The notes under the pieces: generated by a model | Databases searched by the model: none | What the model was told of the DNA's origin: nothing | The model's input: only the letters and a program-made list of their open reading frames with translations | Part shown: in pieces, positions 16,690-27,258 of the stretch | How positions within the stretch are numbered: the stretch's first letter is position 1 | Layout: every line of letters starts with the position of its first letter | Program-made: the position numbers and the translations under genes | Assembly: GCF_947090775.1 (NCBI RefSeq) | Contig: NZ_OX352321.1 | Location: 1,116,001-1,180,000 of the forward strand | Length of the DNA: 64,000 nucleotides | Direction: 5' to 3' | DNA from: Pseudarthrobacter sp. MM222 | GTDB lineage: Bacteria; Actinomycetota; Actinomycetes; Actinomycetales; Micrococcaceae

Positions 16690-17157
16690 TTACCGGGTCC
16701 TTGCGTCGTCAGCCAGATGCCTTGCCATCAGCCAACCGGCGCCAATCATCACGATGCCCAGCACCATCAGGGTCCAGTTGTCCATGGTGTTCAGCGACAG
16801 GAAGTTAGCAGCCGACCCCACGCCGACAATAAGCCCGTAAATGCTAAGGACGATGTACAGCAGGCCGAAGCCCATGAGGAAGTTCCTTGCACCCATGGCG
16901 TTCCGGGACATGCCAACGCCGGTGGCACCGATTACCAGTTGGACGATGTTCAGCAACATCGACACCTGGAACAGGCCCAGGAACATGGCCCTGGAATCGG
17001 GCCCGAAGAACCTCAGTTCGCTGTACTGCGTGGTGATGCCCGGGATGAACCCCAGGATGCCCACGATTATCAGGACAATACCCACACCCATGCCGACATT
17101 CTGAACATCTGTCCGTCCGAAGTGAACGCCGTGTGCATGTGGAGATGCGGTTGTCAT
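16690..17157 (-). CDS. DUF4383 membrane protein
   Basis: 155 residues with four hydrophobic segments: VGMGVGIVLIIVGILGFIPG, a second around MFLGLFQVSMLLNIVQLVIG, a third FLMGFGLLYIVLSIYGLIVG and a C-terminal one ending GAGWLMARHL. This is the DUF4383 family found in actinobacteria, function unknown. ATG at 17157 has GGAGG ten bases upstream, so the longer TTG frame is rejected. It stands alone between the debris region and the divergent perM-like gene. Confidence 0.85.
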   Translation of the reverse strand: MTTASPHAHGVHFGRTDVQNVGMGVGIVLIIVGILGFIPGITTQYSELRFFGPDSRAMFLGLFQVSMLLNIVQLVIGATGVGMSRNAMGARNFLMGFGLLYIVLSIYGLIVGVGSAANFLSLNTMDNWTLMVLGIVMIGAGWLMARHLADDARTR

Positions 17158-17309
17158 TTCTGCCTCCAACCACTGATTGCGGACATTACAATTTTACGGC
17201 GGCCCCCCGGAAAAAGCTCCGCCAACGTCCAACGTCACAGGGCGGAAATCCGGCCGTTTGAGCCTGTCGCAACGGTCCCGGACGACCTCGCGTGGCACCA
17301 TGGAACACG

Positions 17310-18626
17310 ATGAAACTGCGCGCTGATCAGACCGGAGAACGTGGACTTCCGATGCCCTTGTGGCTGCAGGGAGCCCTCGAGTCCGCACAGGCTGCGGTCA
17401 TCTCGGCCCTCGTGGTGGTCGCACCGATCATTGCGGTGTGGGCCACCGCCGGTTTCCAGAACGGCGGCGCCGATGTCCTGGCCCGTCTCGCCGGCCAGGC
17501 CTGGCTCCTGATCCATGGCGTTCCGCTGCTCTTGGACACCGTGGGATCCGGCGCCGCGGCCCGTCCGGAATCCGGCGTCCTCTCGCTGATCCCGCTGGGG
17601 CTGACGCTTATTCCGTTCCTGCTGGCGTGGCGTGCGGGCCGCCGCCTGGCCCGGGCCTCGTACACGGACCAGCTCTGGCAGGCGCTGCTGGGCTCCTGGC
17701 TCGCCTACGCCGGGTTCGGCCTGACCACGGGCTTCGTCTGCCGCACGTCCGACGTCGGCATCAGCCTTTGGTCTGCTGCCCTCGCCCCGCTGGTCCCGTT
17801 CGCGCTCGGGATGGTGGTCGGCGCCCGCCGGGAGGCCGGCTCCTGGAGCCGGCTGATCGGCGTCGACGCGGTGGCCTGGCTCTCCCGGACCAGCCAGCAC
17901 TCGCGCTGGGCCGGTTCCTACCTCGGCTCCGTGGTCAAGGCCGGCTACGTGGCGCTGATGGCGAGCCTGGCGATGTCCGCGCTCATGCTCGCCGTCGACC
18001 TCTTCATCCACTGGAACCTGATCGTCGCCGTCTATGAAGCGCTCGACGCCGGCGCCATGGGAGGCGCGGTGCTCACCATCGCGCAGCTCGGCTTCCTGCC
18101 CAACCTCGTGGTGTTCGCCCTGGCCTGGATCTCCGGCGCGGGGTTCGCGCTGGGGGTGGGTTCGCAGGCGGGCGCGCTGGGCACTGCCGTCGGTCCGCTG
18201 CCCTCCATCCCGGTCTTCGCGGCCCTGCCCGCCGGTTCGCTGGACTTGGGCTTTGCGGCCCTCGTGGTGCCGGTGCTCGCCGGAATCCTGGCCGGCTGGT
18301 GGTTCCTGCGCGAGGGCGAAAACCACTTCGACGAATGGTTGTCGATCAAGATCCATGCCCGCTGGTTCACGGCTGCGGTCTCGACCGTCGTCCTGGGCGT
18401 CATGATCGGCAGCGTTGCCGGGCTGCTCGCCGCGGGACTGGCCTGGCTGGCCCGGGGCTCCGCCGGCATCGGGCGGCTGACCGAGATCGGCCCGGACCCG
18501 CTCCGGACGGCGCTGTTCGTGGCCGCGGAAGTGGGGATCGGCGTCGTCATCGGTTACGCGGCGGGACCCTGGCTGGAACGCCAGCAGAAACTGCGCGAAG
18601 CGGACCTGGAACCCGCCGCCAACTGA
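17310..18626 (+). CDS. PerM-like integral membrane protein (DUF6350)
   Basis: About 438 residues with around ten transmembrane helices. The length, the many Ala/Gly/Leu helices, the position before purN and segments such as WLSRTSQHSRWAGSYLG place it in the DUF6350 family, whose mycobacterial member PerM is linked to divisome stability. A GTG at 17292 would add six residues; ATG 17310 is preferred. The role in cell division here is inferred from the family. Confidence 0.8.
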   Translation: MKLRADQTGERGLPMPLWLQGALESAQAAVISALVVVAPIIAVWATAGFQNGGADVLARLAGQAWLLIHGVPLLLDTVGSGAAARPESGVLSLIPLGLTLIPFLLAWRAGRRLARASYTDQLWQALLGSWLAYAGFGLTTGFVCRTSDVGISLWSAALAPLVPFALGMVVGARREAGSWSRLIGVDAVAWLSRTSQHSRWAGSYLGSVVKAGYVALMASLAMSALMLAVDLFIHWNLIVAVYEALDAGAMGGAVLTIAQLGFLPNLVVFALAWISGAGFALGVGSQAGALGTAVGPLPSIPVFAALPAGSLDLGFAALVVPVLAGILAGWWFLREGENHFDEWLSIKIHARWFTAAVSTVVLGVMIGSVAGLLAAGLAWLARGSAGIGRLTEIGPDPLRTALFVAAEVGIGVVIGYAAGPWLERQQKLREADLEPAAN

Positions 18627-18661
18627 GGGGGTCTGGCGGGCGCGGCTGGCCCGCCGCTAAG

Positions 18662-19093
18662 CTAGCGCAGCTGCACCGGCATCGACTTTTCCAGCTGGGT
18701 CCGGCACTGGGAGGCGGCCTGCTGGGTGAGGGCCTGGCGGGCGCACTGCTGGTAGTCCCGCACCTGGCTGAAGAACAACGCCGAGGACACGACCAGCAGC
18801 ACCTGCACAGCCGCGACCACCAGTCCGCAGATCGCGCCGATCAGCACGAGCCGGGACTCCTTGAGCTTCACGGCCCGGACCAGCACCATAATGCCGAGCA
18901 CGATGGAGGCCGCGGTCAGGATGGCGCTCAGCCAGAGGTAGTCGATGTCCAGCTGGTACACGAAGAACGATCCCAGGACCACGACGATGAAGGTGCGGAA
19001 CAGATTGTGTGTCTTCACCAGTGAGTCTTTGGCCGCGTCGCTGAGCGGCTGCTGGCTCCGCTGGCCGGTGTCGGAGTCGTTCGGGGGATTCAT
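18662..19093 (-). CDS. Small membrane protein of unknown function
   Basis: 143 residues. A polar N-terminus of about 30 residues is followed by three hydrophobic segments (LFRTFIVVVLGSFFVYQLDI, LWLSAILTAASIVLGIMVLV, LVLIGAICGLVVAAVQVLLV) and a C-terminal soluble tail with two Cys (QCARQAL and SQCRTQL). ATG at 19093 is chosen because GGAAAA precedes it; a longer frame overlaps purN. No family is recognised. Confidence 0.75.
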   Translation of the reverse strand: MNPPNDSDTGQRSQQPLSDAAKDSLVKTHNLFRTFIVVVLGSFFVYQLDIDYLWLSAILTAASIVLGIMVLVRAVKLKESRLVLIGAICGLVVAAVQVLLVVSSALFFSQVRDYQQCARQALTQQAASQCRTQLEKSMPVQLR

Positions 19094-19132
19094 GTTTTCC
19101 AGCCTACGCGAGCGGCCCCATAAGCTAGGACA

Positions 19133-19720
19133 ATGCGCATCGTAGTCCTCGTTTCCGGCACCGGCTCCAACCTCCAGTCCGTCATTGACGCCGTAAAAGA
19201 GGGCAGGCTGGACGTCGACATCGCCGCGGTGGGTGCGGACCGGCCGGGGACCTACGGGGTGGAGCGCTCGGCCGCGGCCGGCATTCCGACCTTCGTGGTG
19301 GACTTCAAGGCCTACCCGGACCGGGCGGCCTGGAACGCAGCGCTCACCGAAGCCGTGGCCGCGTACCAGCCGGACGTCGTCGTCTCCTCGGGGTTCATGC
19401 GGATTGTCAGTGCGGACTTCATCGACGCCTTCGGCGGCAAATACCTCAACACCCACCCGGCGCTGCTGCCGTCCTTCCCCGGCGCCCACGGGGTGCGCGA
19501 TGCCCTTGCCTACGGCGTGAAAGTCACCGGCTGCACGGTGCACTGGGCCGACGCTGGCGTGGACACCGGCCCCATCATCGCGCAGGAGGCGGTGGCGATC
19601 GGCGACGGCGAGTCCGAGGAGTCGCTGCACGAGCGCATCAAGGTGGTGGAGCGCCGGCTGCTCGTCTCCACCCTGGCCTCGCTCGCCGCGGGTCAGAAGG
19701 CCGCAGCCTCACCCAGCTAG
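19133..19720 (+). CDS. purN: Phosphoribosylglycinamide formyltransferase
   Basis: 195 residues, the usual size of GAR transformylase. SGTGSNLQSVIDAV near the start, the formyl-folate site with NTHPALLPSFPGAHGVRDAL (catalytic Asn and His) and DAGVDTGPIIAQE (catalytic Asp) are all intact. It transfers a formyl group from 10-formyl-THF to glycinamide ribonucleotide in step 3 of purine synthesis. In related genomes purH usually follows directly; here two unrelated genes intervene. Confidence 0.97.
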   Translation: MRIVVLVSGTGSNLQSVIDAVKEGRLDVDIAAVGADRPGTYGVERSAAAGIPTFVVDFKAYPDRAAWNAALTEAVAAYQPDVVVSSGFMRIVSADFIDAFGGKYLNTHPALLPSFPGAHGVRDALAYGVKVTGCTVHWADAGVDTGPIIAQEAVAIGDGESEESLHERIKVVERRLLVSTLASLAAGQKAAASPS

Positions 19721-19868
19721 CCCCCACTCTGGGGCAAGCACGTAATGCCCCTTTAAACCGAGTACTCACTATCAAAAGACACGTACAACCTCTGAGAAGT
19801 CGGGTATCTGTCCCTCGCAAAAGCGCTGGGTGAACTGAAAACCGGCACATAGGCTGACGCCCTCCTAG

Positions 19869-20915
<1,047 letters not shown>

Positions 20916-20937
20916 TTCCTTGGTCCGCCACAAACTC

Positions 20938-20975
20938 GACGGCGCCCCTCAGCAACGAAGCTGAGGGGCGCCGTC
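20938..20975. terminator. 16-bp hairpin between convergent collagen-like and MFS genes
   Basis: GACGGCGCCCCTCAGC and its exact complement flank the loop AACGAA. It lies 23 bases after the collagen-like stop and 48 bases from the end of the minus-strand MFS gene, so it can act in both directions. Confidence 0.8.
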
Positions 20976-21022
20976 GTCCGTTCCGGTCCGCGCCACACTC
21001 ATCTCTTGCGGGTGAGGGGACC

Positions 21023-22375
21023 CTATTCGAGCCGGCGCTGCTTGGTTTCGGGGGAGAAGAAGGCCATCCACAGCACGGAGACCAGCACCAGCCCGCCGGC
21101 CAGGGCGAACGACGTCGCAAGTCCCAGTTCGGGCCACAGGAACGCGGCAAAGATCAGCGGACCGAAGCCGGCGCCGAGCCGGGAAAACGTCGAGGCCCAG
21201 CCGAAGCCCGAGCCGCGCAGTTCCGTCGGGTACAGCTCGGACACGTAGGCGTAGAGCACGGGGATGGCCACCTGCACCACGAAGCCGAACACCAGCAGCC
21301 AGAACACGGCCGCCGTCGGGATATCCACCACGATCGCCACGATCACCAGGGTCAGGGCGGACAGCGGGCCGGTGATCGCCAGGATCCATTTCCGGCCGAC
21401 GCGCTCCACCAGCAGGGCCGCCACCACGACGCCGAGGAGCCCGACGGCGGCCATCGAGGCGGTGGTGAGGAAGGCCTTGTACTCCGCGAAGCCGGCGCCG
21501 ATCAGGATCCGCGGCATCCAGGTCAGCGACAGGTAGTAGACCAGCAGGATGCTGAAGAACAGGGACCAGGCCGCCGTCGTAATCTTCCAGTTGAACTTCC
21601 ACAGCAGGCTCAGCTGCGTCCACGCGCTCCCGGCGGAAAGCCGCGGGGCGTCCTGGGCCTCCGGCAGGCTGTAGGCGCGCGGCTCGGCGCCGGTGGCGTC
21701 GACCAGGTCGTCGATCACCTTGGCGGCCTCCTCGCGGCGGCCCTTCCGGATCAAAAACAGCGGCGACTCGGGGACGCTGCGCCGCACCCAGAACACCAGC
21801 AGGGCCGGCAGCACCATCACGAGCATGGTCAGGCGCCAGTCCGCGAAGGCAGCGATAAGGCCGGCGGAGACGAAGCCGCACAGGGCCGCGCCGATCGGCC
21901 ACCAGCCGTCCATAGCCGTCAGGACCCGGCCGCGCTGCTTGCGGGGTGTGAACTCGCCCACCAGCGCGTAGTCCACCGGGATGCAGCCGCCCAGGCCGAA
22001 GCCGGCCAGGAAGCGGAACATGCAGAACCAGAGGAAATCGGGGGAGAAGGCACCCAGCACGGTGAAGACCGAGAAGATCAGCAAGGTGGCCGTGAAGGCC
22101 TTTTTGCGTCCGATGGTGTCCGCAATGGTGCCCCAGATGAAGGCGCCCAGGGCCATGCCGATGAGGTTGGAGGCGCCGATCCAGGCGGCCTCGCCCGGGC
22201 TGAGCTGCCAGTGTGAGGAGAGCAGCGGGATGAGGATGCCGTTGAGCGTCACGTCCCAGGCGTCGAACATGAAGCCGAGGCCGCCGATCAGGAAGATCCG
22301 TCCCTGCACTTTCCAGCGCCAGGGCAGTTCCTGCACCACCTGTTCGCCGCTGGGCACAGTTGTGTATGTGTTCAT
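21023..22375 (-). CDS. MFS transporter (sugar-porter / aromatic acid:H+ symporter-like)
   Basis: About 450 residues and 12 transmembrane helices. GFMFDAWDVTLNGILIPLL is the TM1 motif, D-R-x-G-R/K type loops appear as ADTIGRKKAF and VERVGRKW, and YVSELYPTELRGSG is the MFS loop motif after TM10. AGGAGG lies before ATG 22375. Substrate is unknown: sugar, aromatic acid or metabolite are all possible. It stands between purN and purH on the opposite strand, divergent from purH. Confidence 0.9.
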   Translation of the reverse strand: MNTYTTVPSGEQVVQELPWRWKVQGRIFLIGGLGFMFDAWDVTLNGILIPLLSSHWQLSPGEAAWIGASNLIGMALGAFIWGTIADTIGRKKAFTATLLIFSVFTVLGAFSPDFLWFCMFRFLAGFGLGGCIPVDYALVGEFTPRKQRGRVLTAMDGWWPIGAALCGFVSAGLIAAFADWRLTMLVMVLPALLVFWVRRSVPESPLFLIRKGRREEAAKVIDDLVDATGAEPRAYSLPEAQDAPRLSAGSAWTQLSLLWKFNWKITTAAWSLFFSILLVYYLSLTWMPRILIGAGFAEYKAFLTTASMAAVGLLGVVVAALLVERVGRKWILAITGPLSALTLVIVAIVVDIPTAAVFWLLVFGFVVQVAIPVLYAYVSELYPTELRGSGFGWASTFSRLGAGFGPLIFAAFLWPELGLATSFALAGGLVLVSVLWMAFFSPETKQRRLE

Positions 22376-22526
22376 CAAAGCCTCCTGAGAAAACTCTACG
22401 TTGAGTCGCCGGCCCCCGGTGAGCGCTTCACACTCCGGCGCGCGGGAAGCCCCGGAGCCGGGACGCGATAAACTGGCCGCATCCCCACCACCCGCGGCCG
22501 CGCCGCGATCTAAGACGGAGACTTTT

Positions 22527-24212
22527 GTGAGCTTTACGCAGCTTGACCGTGAATCCATCGACCGTGTTCCCATCCGCCGGGCCCTCATCTCGGTCTACGA
22601 CAAAACCGGTCTGGAGGAGCTCGCCACGGGCCTGCACGCGGCCGGCGTCAAGATCGTCTCCACCGGCTCCACCGCCAAGAAGATCGCCGCTGCGGGGATC
22701 CCGGTCCAGGAGGTCGAGGAAGTCACAGGCTCGCCCGAGATGCTCGATGGCCGCGTCAAGACGCTGCACCCGCGCGTGCACGGCGGGATCCTCGCGGACC
22801 GCCGCGTCCGGGCGCACATGGAAACCCTGCAGTCGATGGACATCGAGCCGTTCGACCTCGTCGTCGTGAACCTCTACCCCTTCGTCGAGACCGTGAAGTC
22901 CGGCGCCGCGCAGGACGACGTCGTCGAGCAGATCGACATCGGCGGCCCCGCGATGGTGCGCTCGGCCGCGAAGAACCACGCCGCCGTCGCGATCGTGGTG
23001 GACCCGTCCTCCTACCACGACGTCGTTGCTGCCGCCGCGTCCGGCGGTTTTGACCTGAAGACCCGACGCCGGCTCGCCGCGAAGGCCTTCGCGCACACCG
23101 CTGCGTACGACAACGCCGTGGCGACCTGGACCGCGAGCCAGTTCCTCGATGAGGACGGCGACGGCGTGATCGACTGGCCCGCCTACGCCGGTCTCTCCTT
23201 GGAGCGCTCCGAGGTGCTTCGCTACGGCGAAAACCCGCACCAGCAGGCTGCACTCTACGTGGACAAGGCCGCGCCGGCAGGCATCGCGCAGGCGGACCAG
23301 CTGCACGGCAAGGCCATGAGCTACAACAACTTCGTCGACGCCGATGCGGCCCTGCGCGCCGCTTTCGACTTCGCCGAGCCGGCCGTGGCCATCATCAAGC
23401 ACGCCAACCCCTGCGGCGTGGCGGTGGGCTCCGCCTCGGCCGCCGACCCGATCGCCGACGCCCACGCCAAGGCGCACGCCTGCGACCCTGTCTCCGCGTT
23501 CGGCGGCGTGATCGCGGCCAACCGCACAGTGACCGCCGGGATGGCCAGGACCGTGGCGGACATCTTCACGGAGGTCGTCATCGCCCCCGGCTTCGAGGAC
23601 GAGGCCGTGGAAATCCTGTCCAAGAAGAAGAACATCCGCCTGCTCGCGCTGCCCGAGGGCTACGGCCGCTACCCGTCCGAGATCCGCCAGGTCTCCGGCG
23701 GCGTGCTGGTCCAGGTGACTGACAGGGTCGACGCCGACGGTGACAACCCGGCCAACTGGACCCTCGCCGCGGGTTCGGCGGCGGATGAGGCCACTTTGGC
23801 GGATCTCGCCTTCGCCTGGACCGCGTGCCGCGCGGCCAAGTCCAACGCCATCCTGCTGGCCTCCGACGGCGCGGCTGTCGGCATCGGCATGGGCCAGGTC
23901 AACCGGCTGGACTCCTGCAAGCTCGCCGTGGAGCGCGCCAACTCGCTGGGCGTCACGGTGACCTCCGACGTCGATGCCGCCGGCGGAGCTTCCGGCGCCG
24001 ACGCGAGCGGGGCCCCCGAGCGCGCCCGCGGTGCCGTGGCGGCATCGGACGCGTTCTTCCCGTTTGCCGACGGCTTGCAGATCCTGATCGACGCCGGCGT
24101 CCGTGCCGTGGTCCAGCCCGGCGGATCCGTCCGGGACGAGGAAGTCGTTGCCGCAGCCAACGCCGCCGGCATCACGATGTACTTCACCGGAGCACGCCAC
24201 TTCTTCCACTAG
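22527..24212 (+). CDS. purH: Bifunctional AICAR transformylase / IMP cyclohydrolase
   Basis: About 561 residues. The N-terminal IMP cyclohydrolase has [30 protein letters not shown] and [16 protein letters not shown]; the C-terminal AICAR transformylase has [24 protein letters not shown] and [13 protein letters not shown] with the catalytic Lys-His pair, ending [19 protein letters not shown]. It carries a low-complexity insertion ([17 protein letters not shown]) before the final conserved block. GTG 22527 is preferred over the longer frame because GGAG precedes it by eight bases. It performs the last two steps of IMP synthesis. Confidence 0.97.
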   Translation: MSFTQLDRESIDRVPIRRALISVYDKTGLEELATGLHAAGVKIVSTGSTAKKIAAAGIPVQEVEEVTGSPEMLDGRVKTLHPRVHGGILADRRVRAHMETLQSMDIEPFDLVVVNLYPFVETVKSGAAQDDVVEQIDIGGPAMVRSAAKNHAAVAIVVDPSSYHDVVAAAASGGFDLKTRRRLAAKAFAHTAAYDNAVATWTASQFLDEDGDGVIDWPAYAGLSLERSEVLRYGENPHQQAALYVDKAAPAGIAQADQLHGKAMSYNNFVDADAALRAAFDFAEPAVAIIKHANPCGVAVGSASAADPIADAHAKAHACDPVSAFGGVIAANRTVTAGMARTVADIFTEVVIAPGFEDEAVEILSKKKNIRLLALPEGYGRYPSEIRQVSGGVLVQVTDRVDADGDNPANWTLAAGSAADEATLADLAFAWTACRAAKSNAILLASDGAAVGIGMGQVNRLDSCKLAVERANSLGVTVTSDVDAAGGASGADASGAPERARGAVAASDAFFPFADGLQILIDAGVRAVVQPGGSVRDEEVVAAANAAGITMYFTGARHFFH

Positions 24213-24249
24213 GGGCTGCTGCTTCATCAGGGGCTCCGCGCTCACTAAG

Positions 24250-24291
24250 AATGGACATGCCCTCCCGTTCCCGGGGGGCATGTCCATTTTT
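24250..24291 (+). terminator. purH terminator built from the GGACATGCC palindromic repeat
   Basis: AATGGACATGCCC (24250-24262) pairs with GGGCATGTCCATT (24276-24288), and a T-run to 24291 follows, giving a classical intrinsic terminator 37 bases after purH. The same GGACATG core recurs at 24311-24354 and at 31461-31646, so the terminator seems to be a member of a repeat family. Confidence 0.8.
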
Positions 24292-24310
24292 CGTGGTGGC
24301 GAGTGGGCAG

Positions 24311-24354
24311 AATGGGCATATGTCCATTCCCTGCGCTGAACGGAGGACATGTCC
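24311..24354. repeat. Additional GGACATG-type palindromes
   Basis: AATGGGCATATGTCCATT (24311-24328) is palindromic apart from one G-U pair, and GGACATGTCC (24345-24354) is a perfect palindrome followed by AGTGGCGG. The text GGACATGTCCAGTGG matches the repeat units at 31539-31647. Beyond this, 24213-24546 holds no gene that I can support. Confidence 0.6.
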
Positions 24355-24546
24355 AGTGGCGGCTGGGGATCGGGCGCGCATGAGTGGTCCACCCTGTCTG
24401 TCGCAGCCCGGGAAATCGTGCCCTGGTCCGTGCGTGACCTACCTGTTCGTCTTTGGCGAGGCAGCGCCGCTGAAGAATCCCGTGGCGGCCTCGGCGGAGG
24501 CTGCCTCTGGCCCGGCCGCGTGTGGCGGCCCGGCCGCCGTCGGGCT

Positions 24547-27150
24547 TTAACCAAGATCGGGCGACGAAGCCGGGAGCCCGGAGGCGGCTTTGCGCCGCCG
24601 GGCCCGAAGCAGGCGCTCGGCCGCGCTCATTGCACGGCTAGCCACCAGCCAGTAGGCGATGCCGACCGCCAGGGACGCCGCGACCGCCAAGCCTTTGCCG
24701 GCCTGATCGAACAGCGGATACACCAGCCAATGCGTCACGTAGGCATAGAGGGATGAACTGGCCAGGAGGCCCGTGAGCCGGTGCACCACGCGGGGCACGA
24801 ACACCGTTGGCAGCCAGAGCAGGATGAGGAATCCGGCCAGGATTGTGGCACTGCGGTATTCGTCGTCGAACGCCCCGGGGATGGTCAGCAGGGCCAGTGC
24901 CGTCACGGCGGCCCGCTGCCACACGTTGCGTACCGCGGCTGCCGCCCAGCCAAGGGCGAAAAGCCACAGCACCGGGCCTTGCCCCGGGTAGGGGAGGTCA
25001 ATGATGCGGAAGCGCAGCAGCAGGTCCGCCCCGAAAAGGACAAGCGGGAAGGCCAACGGCCACCGGCGCTGGGCGCGGTCGGCCGCCGGTATCGCCAGGA
25101 GGGCAGCGACGCCGAGCAGGATGTGTACCAGCATCTCCACGAACCAGAAGCGGGAGAAGTCGTTCCACCCCTCGGGACCGAGCAGGGAGTTGAGCAGGAA
25201 AACGTTGGCCCAGCTGTAGGTGTCGGTCACGGCGAAAGCCAAGCCAATCACAGCAACGCTTGGCACCACGATCCGGGCGATGCTGCGCAGTTGCCGTCCC
25301 AGCCGCGCCCGGGGCGGGCCGCTCAGCTGGAAGCGGGCGAAGTTGAATCCGGCGACGGCCATCAGCACGTGGGCCGTGCCCTCCCAGGAGAACCACCCGA
25401 CGTGGGTGGAAATGATGAAGAAGATGGCCACGGCGCGCAGCACGATCCCGGTTTCCATCGGTGCGAGCAACCGCTGGCGCCATTTCCGGAGCGACCCTCC
25501 GGCCGGAACGGGGGCCCCACCGCCCGTTAAGTCCGGCGTACCTCCAGGGGCGGTGAGCTCGCAGACGGGCATCAGGTGCCATCCGCGCGGAAGGTCGCCC
25601 AGCGCGCGTTCAAGCCGGACCGATGCCGCGACATAGGACAGCGAGTCTCCGCCCAGGGACACGAACGTGTCCGTCCCGGTGACGTCGTCGCGTTCGAGCA
25701 CGTCGGCGAAGATGCTCCGCGCATCCTCCGAAGCTCCGGGTGTATCGGGGTCGTCGGCCTTTTCCTGAGCGTGCTTGTCTTCCACGCCCAGGGCCAGGAC
25801 GGCGGGATAGTTCGGCTTTCCGCTGCTCAAACGCGGGATGGCCGTCACGGAGCGGAGCTGGACGGCACCGCGCGGGACACCCAGGTCCTGGGCAAGCGTC
25901 TTGGCGATCAGGGGAAGGTCATGGCCCCCCTCGACAGCGGCGACCACATGGCCATCCGCGCCGGCCGCCGCCGCGGGAACGCCTAGGCCCGCAAGGATCC
26001 GCTCCACCTGTCCGAGGTCAACCCGGAGCCCGACGATTTTCACGAAACGGCTCCGCCGCCCGACGATTTCGTACAGGCCATCAGCCGTGCCCCTTGCAAG
26101 ATCCCCGGTGTGAAGTTCCGTTACTGTGCGCCCCAGGGCGAGGTCTTCCGGGCGTTCGGCGTAGCCCAGCATCACGTTGGGCCCGCTGTAGACCAGTTCG
26201 CAATCATCGAGCCCCGGGACCGGGGCGAGTCTGAACGCGCCGCCCGGGATGGGCACGCCTATGGCCTGTGGATGTTCCGCGGCGAGGTCGGGCGGCAGGT
26301 AGGCCATTCGGGCCGTTGCTTCGGTCTGCCCGTACATGACAAACAGGTCCCAGCCCCGGCGCCGCCCCAACTGTGCGTAGGCGCGCACCCTTTCCGGTTC
26401 CAGCCGGCCTCCCGCCTGCGTGATGTACCGCAGGCTCGGCAACTCCATGCTCTCGAATCCCACCCGCTCCAGCAGGTCAAACGTGTACGGTACGGCTGCG
26501 AACGACGTCGCGCCCTCGTTGCGGACAAGCTCCCAGAAGCAGGGGTCCACAACGGAGAGGTCGGTGAGCGCAACCGATGCTCCGACCGAGAGGTGGCTGT
26601 TCACCACCGACATTCCATAGCAATAGGACAAGGAAAGTGTGGTTGCGGCCTTATCGTCGGGGCGCAACTGCAAGTACTCGGCGATTGCGCCCGCGTTGGC
26701 CTGGACGGAGTCGGCAGAGAGCCGCACGAGTTTGGGAGCGCCCGTGGAACCGGAGGTGCTCAACAGGAGCGCCAGTTCCGGATGCAGTTCGTGGCGCGTC
26801 CCGTCCCGTCGTATCTCCAGCACCGACTCACCACCCACCGCGCGGGCGACAATATCGGGATCGTAGGCGGCAACGAGCGACTCCGAGGCCTGCCCTCCAC
26901 CCGCAGGCAGGATTAGCAAGGGATGACCGGAGGACAGTGCAGCCAGATACACGACGAGCGAGGGCAGGGAATTGTCCGCTTCCAGGGCCACCAGACGCCG
27001 CACGGGCCCGAAGGCACGGGCGGTGGCGTCAACCTGGTCAGCCAGTTCGCGGTACGTTACCGACCCGCCGTCAACGCGAACGGCGGTCCGGCCTCCGAAC
27101 GCGGCCAGGCCGGCGGCGAATGAGACACCCGCCAAAGTTGGTTCAATCAC
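24547..27150 (-). CDS. Adenylation domain - carrier protein - membrane acyltransferase fusion
   Basis: 867 residues. Residues 1-450 are an AMP-binding domain: LSTSGSTGAPK (about 130-140), YGQTEATARM (273-282), ELHTGDLARG, GRRSRFVKIVGLRVDLG and SSGKPNY with the catalytic Lys near 445. A carrier domain follows with the phosphopantetheine Ser in LGGDSLSY (Ser 503). From about 570 to 850 come some ten hydrophobic helices resembling acyltransferase-3 proteins. GTG 27150 has AAGGTG upstream. It probably activates an acid, loads it on its own carrier and transfers it to a membrane or exported acceptor. A DtxR-like box upstream suggests iron control. No condensation or thioesterase domain is present. 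Confidence 0.85.
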   Translation of the reverse strand: MIEPTLAGVSFAAGLAAFGGRTAVRVDGGSVTYRELADQVDATARAFGPVRRLVALEADNSLPSLVVYLAALSSGHPLLILPAGGGQASESLVAAYDPDIVARAVGGESVLEIRRDGTRHELHPELALLLSTSGSTGAPKLVRLSADSVQANAGAIAEYLQLRPDDKAATTLSLSYCYGMSVVNSHLSVGASVALTDLSVVDPCFWELVRNEGATSFAAVPYTFDLLERVGFESMELPSLRYITQAGGRLEPERVRAYAQLGRRRGWDLFVMYGQTEATARMAYLPPDLAAEHPQAIGVPIPGGAFRLAPVPGLDDCELVYSGPNVMLGYAERPEDLALGRTVTELHTGDLARGTADGLYEIVGRRSRFVKIVGLRVDLGQVERILAGLGVPAAAAGADGHVVAAVEGGHDLPLIAKTLAQDLGVPRGAVQLRSVTAIPRLSSGKPNYPAVLALGVEDKHAQEKADDPDTPGASEDARSIFADVLERDDVTGTDTFVSLGGDSLSYVAASVRLERALGDLPRGWHLMPVCELTAPGGTPDLTGGGAPVPAGGSLRKWRQRLLAPMETGIVLRAVAIFFIISTHVGWFSWEGTAHVLMAVAGFNFARFQLSGPPRARLGRQLRSIARIVVPSVAVIGLAFAVTDTYSWANVFLLNSLLGPEGWNDFSRFWFVEMLVHILLGVAALLAIPAADRAQRRWPLAFPLVLFGADLLLRFRIIDLPYPGQGPVLWLFALGWAAAAVRNVWQRAAVTALALLTIPGAFDDEYRSATILAGFLILLWLPTVFVPRVVHRLTGLLASSSLYAYVTHWLVYPLFDQAGKGLAVAASLAVGIAYWLVASRAMSAAERLLRARRRKAASGLPASSPDLG

Positions 27151-27162
27151 TGACGCACCTTA

Positions 27163-27181
27163 ATAGGGAAACGTAACCTAA
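27163..27181 (-). promoter_or_regulatory. Putative DtxR/IdeR iron box before the adenylation-acyltransferase fusion
   Basis: Read on the minus strand the site is TTAGGTTACGTTTCCCTAT, 14 of 19 positions matching the palindromic consensus TTAGGTTAGSCTAACCTAA, with one half-site (TTAGGTTA) intact. It lies 12 bases upstream of the GTG start. Weaker than the efeU site but well placed. Confidence 0.5.
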
Positions 27182-27258
27182 CTCGAATGGACAAGATCTT
27201 TCTCTGGAACGCGGAACCCCTGTCACCGCCTCCAGCCGGGGGACATCCAACGCCAGTC

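Noticed and set aside
22428..24554. 700-codon minus-strand frame opposite purH
   Set aside because: purH is intact with all catalytic motifs; the antisense frame is a composition artefact.
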